Positions 33,535-40,899 of a stretch of DNA of 64,000 bases are shown here, piece by piece. The notes under the pieces were generated by a model. The model was not told where the DNA came from, searched no databases, and worked only from the letters and a program-made list of their open reading frames with translations. The DNA is from Aerophototrophica crusticola (GTDB lineage: Bacteria > Pseudomonadota > Alphaproteobacteria > Azospirillales > Azospirillaceae). The translations under genes and the position numbers were made by a program. Every line of letters starts with the position of its first letter. The first letter of the stretch is position 1. The DNA lies in the NCBI GenBank assembly GCA_001939945.1, contig MOEB01000003.1, positions 1-64,000 of the forward strand. The letters are read 5' to 3'.

Positions 33535-35892
33535 TCAGAACCGCGCCCGCGCCCCCACGAACCACGTCCTGGGCGCCCCCGGCGACAGGAAGCGCGGGTC
33601 CTCGAAGCCCAGCTCGTCCGCCTCGCCGAAGATGCCGAAGGTCTCGTACTTGGTGTCGAAGACGTTCTCCAGCCGGGCGAACAGTTCCACCTTGCCGATG
33701 CGGTAGCTGGCGGAGGCGTTCAGGACGGTGAAGCCGTCGGTCTTGGGCTGAAGGTTGGCCTCGTCACCCCGCAGGAACCGGCCGGACGCCGCCACCAGCT
33801 CGGCCCCCACGGTGAAGGCGTCGGTCACGTCCAGGTCGGCGCCGGCTTTGAAGGTGTGGGCGGGGATGCCGGGGATGCGGTCGCCGCGCTCCACCGCGAT
33901 GTCGCCGTCCTCGTTGGCGCCGGGGTTGTCCGGCGCGGCGATGGTCAGGGGCGTGCGAAAGGTGGCCTTGACGTAGCCATAAGATGCGTAGAAGCCCACC
34001 GGCCCCGCCTTGCCGGTCAGGTTGGCCTCGATGCCTTGGCGCCGCGTGTTGCCGGCGTTGTCGAAGTAGCCGGTGCCGACGATGGGCCCGGCGGAGATGA
34101 AGATGATGTCGTCCTTGTTCCGGGTGCGGTAGGCCGCCAGGGCATAGGACAAGTTGGCATCCGCCCCCAGCTTGGTCCGCCCGCGCACGCCCACCTCGAA
34201 CGTTCTTGCCACCACGTCGTCCAGGGGCGGGTCGGCCAGGAAGGCGTTGGGGAAGCGGCAGGGCTTCTCCGGGTCGGCGCAGGACAGCTCCGCCGGGGTG
34301 GGGGCGCGGTTGCTTTCCGCCCAGCTGGCGTACAGGGTGGCGGCGGGGTGGGCGTTCCAGGCCAGGCCCAGGGCGGGGTTCACCCGGCTGAACAGATGGT
34401 CGCCGTCCAGGTCCGTGCCGATCTGGTCCCGCATCTTGATGTCCGACCGGTTCCAGCGCAGGGCGCCGGTCAGGTGCAGGGTGGGGGTCAGGGACAGGGT
34501 GTCGCTGACATACAGGCCGGTCAGCCAACTCTCCGTCTTCAGGCCGACATTGAACTCGTCATTGCCGATGGTGACGCCCAGGCTCTCCGTCCCCCGGTCG
34601 GGCAGCAGGGTGCCCAGCTCGCTGCCGCTGCCATAGCGGGTGCGGGCATAGTCCAGGGTGGCGCCGGCCACCAGGATGTTCTCCATCCCGCCCAGCTTGG
34701 CGGTCCAGGCGGCCTGCCCGCTCAGGCCCCAGCTGTGGGTGCGGGTGCGGGTGCGGTTGAAGACGGCGTCGGGGTCCGTGTCCAGCTCCTCCACCGGTAG
34801 CCCGTCGGGCCCCACCAGCACGGTGGGCGTGCCCTCCACCTCCAGCTCCCCGTCCTCCTCCTCCACTTCGGCACCAAAGCAATAGGATTCCTCCGGCGGG
34901 GTGAAGCCGGGGATCAGGCCGACGAACTCCTCGCACTCCTCGAACTCGGCCTGGTCGCCGTTGATGGTCTTGCGCTTGAGGTAGCGGTAATAACCGCCGC
35001 CCGTGAGGCTCAGGCTGGGCGACAGCTCGGTGGAGCCGCGGATGCTGGCCGCGAACAGGTCCGTGTTCGTGTTGTCGGGATAGGTGAAGACCGCCTTGCG
35101 CCGCTGCTCCAACAGGTCCGTGGGCGCCGGGCCGTTGCCCGCCAGCCGCGACCGGGCGGCGTTCAGGCTCAGCCCCAGCTCGCTGCCGTCCTGCCCGCGC
35201 CAGGCCAGGTCGGCGAAGCCGCGCTGCAGTTCGCTCTCCGTCTCATCCCGCCAGCCGCCATCCTCCTCATGGTTGGCGCCGGCATAGAAACCCAGGGGGC
35301 CGCTGCTGCCGCCATACTCGGCGGTGGCGGAATATCGGTCGAAGCGGCCGATGCCCAGCTCCACCCGGCCGCCGGGGCTGGTGAAGCCGTTCTTCATGTT
35401 CAGCACCACGGCGCCGCCGATGGTGTTGGGGCCATAGACGGGGCTGGACCCCGGGATGACCTGCGCCTCCTCGATGGCGAAGGTGGGCAGCAGGTCCCAC
35501 TGCACCACGTCGCCGAAGGCCTCGTTCACCCGCATGACACCCTGGTACACGGCGACACCCTGCGGCTCGCCCAAGGCCGGGGCGGCGGTGAAGCCGCGGA
35601 TGCTCAAGCCCTGCTGCAACGGGTTGCCAAGGCTGTCCACGGCGGCCACGCTGCCCAGCCGCCGGTCCAGCGCCTGGGACAGGGTGCCGGTGCCGGGCTG
35701 GCTGATCGCCTCCGACCCCACCGACTGCACGTTGGCCGGGATGCGCGACGCGGGCACGCCGAATCCCCGCGGGGCGATGCCGATCACCACCACCTCCTCC
35801 AGCGCCTCGGCCGGTTCCTGGGCCAGGGCGGGCAGGGGAAAGGCTGTGCCGGCCAGCAAGAGGGCGGCAAGGGTACGGCGGCGCTGGATCAT
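33535..35892 (-). CDS. TonB-dependent outer-membrane receptor
   Basis: This 785-residue receptor has a signal peptide ending PALAQ, a short TonB-box-like segment (EEVVVIG at residues about 32-38), a plug domain (about 45-165, with SIRGF and PGSSPVYGPNTIGGAVV) and a 22-strand barrel ending in aromatic ARF. It is closest in style to FecA/CirA-type ferric-complex receptors, but the ligand is not evident. The start at 35892 has a GGAGGGAGA site. An acidic loop (EEEDGELEVEG) is noticeable. Palindromic ACCGGT sites lie 60-110 bases upstream. No partner ABC transporter is adjacent; a two-component system lies divergently. Confidence 0.92.
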   Translation of the reverse strand: MIQRRRTLAALLLAGTAFPLPALAQEPAEALEEVVVIGIAPRGFGVPASRIPANVQSVGSEAISQPGTGTLSQALDRRLGSVAAVDSLGNPLQQGLSIRGFTAAPALGEPQGVAVYQGVMRVNEAFGDVVQWDLLPTFAIEEAQVIPGSSPVYGPNTIGGAVVLNMKNGFTSPGGRVELGIGRFDRYSATAEYGGSSGPLGFYAGANHEEDGGWRDETESELQRGFADLAWRGQDGSELGLSLNAARSRLAGNGPAPTDLLEQRRKAVFTYPDNTNTDLFAASIRGSTELSPSLSLTGGGYYRYLKRKTINGDQAEFEECEEFVGLIPGFTPPEESYCFGAEVEEEDGELEVEGTPTVLVGPDGLPVEELDTDPDAVFNRTRTRTHSWGLSGQAAWTAKLGGMENILVAGATLDYARTRYGSGSELGTLLPDRGTESLGVTIGNDEFNVGLKTESWLTGLYVSDTLSLTPTLHLTGALRWNRSDIKMRDQIGTDLDGDHLFSRVNPALGLAWNAHPAATLYASWAESNRAPTPAELSCADPEKPCRFPNAFLADPPLDDVVARTFEVGVRGRTKLGADANLSYALAAYRTRNKDDIIFISAGPIVGTGYFDNAGNTRRQGIEANLTGKAGPVGFYASYGYVKATFRTPLTIAAPDNPGANEDGDIAVERGDRIPGIPAHTFKAGADLDVTDAFTVGAELVAASGRFLRGDEANLQPKTDGFTVLNASASYRIGKVELFARLENVFDTKYETFGIFGEADELGFEDPRFLSPGAPRTWFVGARARF

Positions 35893-35952
35893 CTTTACGC
35901 GTCTCCCTCCGGTCGGGCCGGCCTGCATCGGGCCGGTCCCTTGTCTCACCCC

Positions 35953-36000
35953 ATGGGAGCGGTAACCGGTGCCATCTTGCAATTGGACGAACCGGTTAGC
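35953..36000. promoter_or_regulatory. Putative operator pair upstream of the TonB receptor
   Basis: A 23-bp near-palindrome (35953-35975, core CGGTAACCG) and a second word CGAACCGGTTAGC (35988-36000) share AACCGGT. Such TAACCGGT-type palindromes resemble LacI-family operators. If correct, this suggests a carbohydrate-responsive repressor, but the reading is tentative. Confidence 0.45.
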
Positions 36001-36083
36001 CCCGTGTCCCGAGGGGGGCGGGATGTTTGTCCTGCCCCTTTCGGGAGATGGCCCCTTTCGGAGGTGGGGGGGGTTAAGTGGAA

Positions 36084-36264
36084 CAGTGATGACGGTGATG
36101 GCCAGGGATGACAGTGATGATGCGCTGACCCGGAGGGGTCGAGCGGAAAGAAGACCAGGTTGCTGGCTGCGCCGCAGGCATTCCTTTCCCTGTTTTCCTT
36201 TGGGCCATCGGTCTGAAATTCTTCTGTTCATCACTGTCATCCCTGGCCATCCCTGTCATCACCG
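36084..36264. repeat. Paired inverted repeat, family D
   Basis: Arm 36084-36120 (with GATGGCCAGGGATGACAGTG) and arm 36229-36264 are reverse complements with about four mismatches over 37 bases and a 108-base spacer. It fills the divergent region between the TonB receptor and the histidine kinase. I see no gene in 36001-36370. Confidence 0.75.
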
Positions 36265-36370
36265 TTCCTTTGGCGTTCGGCCCGCCTAGCACCAAAGCCC
36301 ACCGGCAAGGGGCTGGAATCGCCAAGGCGACCACGCCACAATCCGGACCAACGAACTGGGGGGAACGGGC

Positions 36371-37687
36371 GTGTCGTTGCGGGCGCGGGTGGTCTTGATC
36401 GTCATGGCCCTGGCGGGGCTGGCCGCACTCGCCGGCTTCGCGGCGGTGGTGGTGAATGCCCGCGCGGCGGCCCTGGCGGAAACCACGGCTGCCCTGGACG
36501 CGGCGGAATTCGCCGTGACGGCGGAACTGGCCCGGCCCGACGCGGTGCCGGACGCGGCGGCGCTGGTGGACATCCTCTCCGCCCAGGACCTCCGCCACCT
36601 GACGGCCCACGTCCCCGGCCATGACGGCCCGATCCGCGGCACCACGCCTGAGGCGCGGGCGGCCCCCGGCTGGTTCGCGGCCCTGGTCTGGCAGGGCGGC
36701 GCCCGGCGGGAAATCCCCTTCGCCGGCGCCGCCGTGGTGCTGGAGGCCGACCCGCGGGATGAGCTGGCGGAGGCCTGGTCCGACGCCATGTCCCTGGCCG
36801 GGATCGCCGCGGTGGCCCTGTTGCTGCTGCTGGTGGCCGTCCATGGGGCGGTGACAAGGGCCCTGGCGCCCCTGGCCGGGTTCCGGCAGGCGCTGGAAGC
36901 CCTGGCGCGGGGGGAGGAAGGGGTGGCTCCCGGCGTGGCCCCGGTGGGGGAACTCCGCACCCTGGGCGACACGATCCGCGCCCTCGACGACGCCCTGGCC
37001 CGCTCGCGGCGGGAAAACCGGGCCCTGTCCCGCGCCGTGCTGGAACTCCAGGACCGGGAACGGCAGGAACTTGCCCGCGACCTGCATGACGAGCTGGGGC
37101 CCCTGCTGTTCGGCATCCGGGTGGACGCCCACGCCCTGGCCAAGGGCGGCGGGCCGGAGGTGGCGGCCCGCGCCCATGCCATCGCCGACGCGGCGGGGGA
37201 GATCCGCGACCTGTCCCGCCGCATCCTGGGCCGCCTCCGCCCCATGGCGCTGGACCACCTGGACCTGGGCGAGGTCTTGCAGGACCTGGTGGAAGGCCTG
37301 CGCGGGCAGGAACCGGGCGTGGCCATCACCCTGGACCTCGCCCCCAACCTCGCCGGGCTGGGGGAGGCGGTGGACATCACCGTCTACCGGGTGGTGCAGG
37401 AAGGGGTGCTGAACGCGCTCCGCCACGGCAACGCCCGTCAGGTTGCCGTGTCCGTGGCCCGGGTCGGCCCCGACCGGCTGTCGGTGGAGGTGCGGGACGA
37501 CGGCCGCGGCCTAGCGCCGGACAGCGCGCCGGGCCATGGCATCCTGGGCATGCGGGAACGGGTGCGCGCCCTGGGCGGGGAGTTGTCCCTGGGTCCGGGG
37601 AATGGCGGGGGCACGCGTGTGATCGCGCTGTTGCCGCTGTCCGTGCGCGAAACCTCCCCCTCTCCCCACCGGGGAGAGGCAGGGTGA
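36371..37687 (+). CDS. Sensor histidine kinase, NarL-partner (HisKA_3) type
   Basis: This 438-residue membrane kinase has TM1 at residues about 7-28, a periplasmic sensor region (29-135), TM2 at about 140-160, a HAMP-like linker, and a HisKA_3 domain with ERQELARDLHDELGP, phospho-accepting His239. A HATPase domain follows (VVQEGVLNALRHG, DDGRGL, GHGILGMRER). It begins with GTG after GGGGGGAA. The final residues (TSPSPHRGEAG) and the stop codon lie inside a family-A repeat, so the original C-terminus has been replaced or extended. The partner response regulator is 121 bases downstream. Confidence 0.9.
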   Translation: MSLRARVVLIVMALAGLAALAGFAAVVVNARAAALAETTAALDAAEFAVTAELARPDAVPDAAALVDILSAQDLRHLTAHVPGHDGPIRGTTPEARAAPGWFAALVWQGGARREIPFAGAAVVLEADPRDELAEAWSDAMSLAGIAAVALLLLLVAVHGAVTRALAPLAGFRQALEALARGEEGVAPGVAPVGELRTLGDTIRALDDALARSRRENRALSRAVLELQDRERQELARDLHDELGPLLFGIRVDAHALAKGGGPEVAARAHAIADAAGEIRDLSRRILGRLRPMALDHLDLGEVLQDLVEGLRGQEPGVAITLDLAPNLAGLGEAVDITVYRVVQEGVLNALRHGNARQVAVSVARVGPDRLSVEVRDDGRGLAPDSAPGHGILGMRERVRALGGELSLGPGNGGGTRVIALLPLSVRETSPSPHRGEAG

Positions 37688-37790
37688 GGGGGCGCGCCGC
37701 CGGCAGGCGGTCGAATGCATTTTGGAGCGCTGGCGCGCGAGCCGTGCGATCCCCCTCACCCCAACCCTCTCCCCGGGGGGGAGAGGGGGT
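37655..37790. repeat. Family A paired repeat between kinase and regulator
   Basis: Arms 37655-37692 and 37751-37790 (CCCCTCACCCCAACCCTCTC...) are near reverse complements with a 58-base spacer. The first arm contains the kinase stop codon (37685-37687). The second ends 18 bases before the regulator ATG. Confidence 0.8.
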
Positions 37791-37808
37791 AAATGGCAGG
37801 TGGCAGTC

Positions 37809-38468
37809 ATGGGGCTGACAGGCATGAGCACCGAGGCCGAGACCGATGACCTGACCGTCCTGGTGGTGGACGACCACGCCGTGGTGCGGTCCGGCTGCCG
37901 CCGGCTGCTGGAGCCGCCCCTGGGCCGGTTCCGGGTGGTGGAGGCGTCGGACGGGGCTGGGGCCCTGGCCCTGGCGGCCCAGGAAGCCCCCGCCGCCCTG
38001 GTGGTGGACCTGAACATGGCAGGGGAGCCGAACGGCATCGCCCTGGTCCAGGCCCTGGCGGAGACGGGCGCCGCCGTGGTGGTCCTCAGCATGCATGAGG
38101 CGCCGCAGGTGGCGGCCCGCTGCCTGGAGGCCGGCGCGCTCGCCTATGTCAGCAAGTCCGACGAGCCCGAGGCGGTGGTGGACGCCGTGGCCGCCGCGCT
38201 GGAGGGCCGCGTCTGGCTGGGCCGCGGCATGGCCCTGGCTGTTGCGGCCCTGGGCCGGATGCCCTCGCGGGAGCCCCGCCCCCTGACCCCGCGGGAGACC
38301 GACATCATGGGCCTGCTGGCGGAGACGTCGGACATCGGCCGCATCGCCGAGCGGCTGGGCATCAGCTACAAGACCGTCGCCAACACCCTGGTCCGCCTGC
38401 GCAACCGCTACGGCGTCCGCCGCACGGCCGACCTGGTGCGGATCGTGGTCCGCGACGCGGGGGCGTGA
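37809..38468 (+). CDS. NarL/FixJ-type response regulator
   Basis: This 219-residue two-domain regulator has a receiver with VLVVDDHAVVRSG (acidic pair about residues 20-22), phospho-acceptor Asp67 (VVDLNMAG) and Lys in VSKSDE. The LuxR-type helix-turn-helix is LTPRETDIMGLLAE through IAERLGISYKTVANTL. I place the start at ATG 37809 (AGGTGG upstream); ATG 37824 is possible. A longer frame would begin inside the family-A repeat and is rejected. It pairs with the kinase upstream. The divergent TonB receptor is a plausible but unproven target. Confidence 0.88.
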   Translation: MGLTGMSTEAETDDLTVLVVDDHAVVRSGCRRLLEPPLGRFRVVEASDGAGALALAAQEAPAALVVDLNMAGEPNGIALVQALAETGAAVVVLSMHEAPQVAARCLEAGALAYVSKSDEPEAVVDAVAAALEGRVWLGRGMALAVAALGRMPSREPRPLTPRETDIMGLLAETSDIGRIAERLGISYKTVANTLVRLRNRYGVRRTADLVRIVVRDAGA

Positions 38469-38585
38469 CGGCCCCGACCACCACCATCGGCGCTGCCTAT
38501 CGCAGCCATTTGCATTATCGATTTAACCCTGTACTCGCGCTGCCTTACTCTGGAACGGTTCTAAGGTCCCAGGGAGGCTCACCCC

Positions 38586-38753
38586 ATGCAGCGGAAACAG
38601 GTTCGGCAACTCCTCTCCCGCCTGCGGGAGCAGCAGGTGGTCCTGCGGCCCGAGGGCGATACCTTGTTGCTGGAGGGCGCGGTGGACCCGGCCCTGCTGA
38701 TGCAGGCCCACCGCCACCGCCGTGCCCTGCTGGCCCTGGTCAGGGGCGGCTGA
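38586..38753 (+). CDS. TubC_N docking-domain-like micro-protein (55 aa)
   Basis: A 55-residue frame with a strong GGGAGG ribosome site encodes QVRQLLSRLREQQVVLRPEG, then a short strand (DTLLLEGAVD) and a helix ending RALLALVRGG. This helix-strand-strand-helix order resembles the TubC N-terminal docking domain normally fused to NRPS/PKS proteins. Here it stands alone with no NRPS or PKS in the window, as short stand-alone copies sometimes do. Function unknown; the family match is by eye. Confidence 0.6.
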   Translation: MQRKQVRQLLSRLREQQVVLRPEGDTLLLEGAVDPALLMQAHRHRRALLALVRGG

Positions 38754-38789
38754 TCCCGGCGGCCATGCCGGCGCCCCGGCGCCCACCCC

Positions 38790-39182
38790 TTACCCCGCCA
38801 GGGCGTGCATCGGGTGGGTGTCCATGATCTCGGTGAAGGCGGCGATGCGGCCGTCCCTGATGGTCAGCAGGTCCACCTTGTCCGTCTCCAGCAGGGTGCC
38901 GCTGGTCTTGTGGCGTGCCTTGACCCGGGCATGCACGGCGAAGCGGCCCTCGGTGCCCAGGATCTCCCGCACCTCGTACCCCTCGATCTCCCAGGCGCCG
39001 CGCAGCGCGTCGAAGTAGCGGTCCACCGCCGCCCGCCCGGTGGAACAGCCGGCCGTGATGTCCGACCCGGGGATGCCGCAGGATCCCCAGGCGATGTCCT
39101 CCGCCATCAGGGCGAAGACCGATCCCAGGTCGCCCGCCGCATACAGCCGATAGGCCTGCTCCACCACCTCCCGGTCCGTCAT
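38790..39182 (-). CDS. SnoaL-like (NTF2-fold) protein
   Basis: This 130-residue protein of the SnoaL/ketosteroid-isomerase-like superfamily has the N-terminal helix EVVEQAYRLYAAGDL, ALMAEDIAW, then GRAAVDRYFDAL and the closing IRDGRIAAFTEIMDTHP, the usual cone-shaped fold pattern. Members bind or isomerise small hydrophobic molecules, but most in bacteria are uncharacterised. The ATG at 39182 has a GGGAGGG site. It stands alone between convergent and divergent neighbours. Confidence 0.8.
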   Translation of the reverse strand: MTDREVVEQAYRLYAAGDLGSVFALMAEDIAWGSCGIPGSDITAGCSTGRAAVDRYFDALRGAWEIEGYEVREILGTEGRFAVHARVKARHKTSGTLLETDKVDLLTIRDGRIAAFTEIMDTHPMHALAG

Positions 39183-39358
39183 GGTGCCCTCCCGCCGCTG
39201 GATTCCTTTCCTGGGAACGGTAGCGCAGGCGGGGGGCTTGAGGCGCCTGCGCAACGGGGGACGGGCGAAAGCCCCGCGGGCGCGTCCGGATATGGCGCGG
39301 GCCGCCCGCCCATGCCAAAGGAAGGGGCATGTGACCGTTGGCCGTGAGAGGAGCCGCC

Positions 39359-40642
39359 ATGCCCTATTTCCCCCGCTGGACCGAGAAGCGCTCGGGCGAC
39401 ATCGCCCCGGAAGAGCGCCTGCCCTGGCCGCAGACCCTGGCCATGGGGGTGCAGCATGTGGTGGCCATGTTCGGCGCCACGGCGCTGGCGCCGCTGCTGA
39501 TGGGGTTCGACCCCAACACGGCCATCTTCTTCTCCGGCGTCGGCACCCTGCTGTTCTTCCTGATGACCGGCGGGCGGCTGCCCAGCTACCTCGGCTCCAG
39601 CTTCGCCTTCATCGCCGTGGTGGCGGCGGCCACGGGCTATTCGGGCAGCGGGCCGAACCCGAACGTGGCCGTGGCCCTGGGCGGGATCATCGCCGCGGGC
39701 TTCGTCTATACCCTGGCGGGCGTGGCGGTGCATGTGGCGGGGCCCGGCTGGGTGGTGCGGCTGATGCCGCCGGCGGTGACCGGGGCCATCGTGGCGGCCA
39801 TCGGCCTGAACCTGGCCCCGGTGGCGGTGAAGAGCTTGGGAACCGACGGGTTCGGCGCCGCGGTGGGCCTGCTGACCGTGCTGGCCGTGGCCCTGTTCGC
39901 CGTGCGCGGCACCGGTTGGTCCGGCCGGCTGCCCATCCTGCTGGGGGCGCTGGTGGGCTATGGCGCCTACCTGGTGGGGGCCAACGGGATGGGGCTGGGC
40001 AAGCCGGTGGACTTCGCCGCGGTCGCCGCGGCCCCCTGGATCGGCCTGCCCCGGTTCGAGGCGCCGACCTTCAGCTGGGCGGCCATCGGCCTGATCGCCC
40101 CCGTGGCCATCGTGCTGGTGGCGGAGAATTTGGGCCACGTGAAGGGGCTGGCGGCCATGACCGGCCGCGACTACGACCCGCTGGTGGGCCGCGCCTTCAT
40201 GGCGGACGGCATCGCCACCATGATCTCCGGCGCCGGCGGCGGCACGGGCGTGACCACCTATGCGGAGAACATGGGCGTCATGGCCGTGACCCGGGTCTAT
40301 TCCACGCTCATCTTCGTGGTGGCCGCCCTGATCGCCCTGCTGCTGGGCTTCTCGCCCAAGTTCGGGGCCCTGGTGATGACCCTGCCGGGCCCCGTCATCG
40401 GTGGGCTGGCGTTGGTGGTCTTCGGCCTGATCGCCGCCACCGGCGGGCGCATCTGGGTGATGAACCAAGTGGACCTGGCGGACCCGCGCAACCTGGTCAC
40501 CGCCGCCGTGGCGCTGACCGCCGGGGCGGGGGACCTGACGGTGAGGATCGGCGACTTCGCCCTGGGCGGCATCGGCACCGCCACCATCGGCGCCATCATC
40601 CTGTACCACCTGCTGGGCGTCGGCCGGAAAGCCGGCAAGTAA
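39359..40642 (+). CDS. NCS2-family nucleobase permease (UraA/RutG-like)
   Basis: This 427-residue inner-membrane transporter has about 14 hydrophobic segments. The family features TLAMGVQHVVAMFGATALAP near the start, LPSYLGSSFAFI (half-helix region) and the glutamate motif VAENLGHVKGLA followed by GAGGGTGVTTYAENMGV fit proton-coupled uracil/pyrimidine transporters. The ATG at 39359 has a GAGAGGAG site. The next gene, a TonB receptor in the same direction 257 bases away, could supply the outer-membrane step, but they probably have separate promoters. Confidence 0.92.
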   Translation: MPYFPRWTEKRSGDIAPEERLPWPQTLAMGVQHVVAMFGATALAPLLMGFDPNTAIFFSGVGTLLFFLMTGGRLPSYLGSSFAFIAVVAAATGYSGSGPNPNVAVALGGIIAAGFVYTLAGVAVHVAGPGWVVRLMPPAVTGAIVAAIGLNLAPVAVKSLGTDGFGAAVGLLTVLAVALFAVRGTGWSGRLPILLGALVGYGAYLVGANGMGLGKPVDFAAVAAAPWIGLPRFEAPTFSWAAIGLIAPVAIVLVAENLGHVKGLAAMTGRDYDPLVGRAFMADGIATMISGAGGGTGVTTYAENMGVMAVTRVYSTLIFVVAALIALLLGFSPKFGALVMTLPGPVIGGLALVVFGLIAATGGRIWVMNQVDLADPRNLVTAAVALTAGAGDLTVRIGDFALGGIGTATIGAIILYHLLGVGRKAGK

Positions 40643-40778
40643 CAGCCGCCTATCGATCCGGTACCTACATATTAAGCAGATGTGAAAGCAAATCGGCTTA
40701 ATATTTTCAAAGATGAAAACGTTCCGTGTTAGCCAGCAAAGCTGAAGTATCTGACTGGCAACACCGCGTCACAACTTT

Positions 40779-40811
40779 CAAAGACGGCAGCATTGTACGT
40801 TGCCGTCTTTG
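40779..40811 (+). promoter_or_regulatory. Strong hairpin in the leader of the second TonB receptor
   Basis: CAAAGACGGCA (40779-40789) pairs perfectly with TGCCGTCTTTG (40801-40811) around an 11-base loop. It lies in an AT-richer leader (40643-40899), about 90 bases before the receptor start. It could be an attenuator, an operator or an mRNA stability element; there is no long T-run. Confidence 0.5.
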
Positions 40812-40899
40812 CTTCTCCTCTGCTTACTCGGGTCCATCGGACGAAGGTGCCCCGACAAAGGACGGCGCCGTCCACCTCAAGCAGGGGGATGCAGGGAGA

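Noticed and set aside
35893-36080. Cobalamin riboswitch before the TonB receptor (and similarly before eutB)
   Set aside because: The B12-box and other conserved blocks are absent. The palindromic ACCGGT words fit an operator better.
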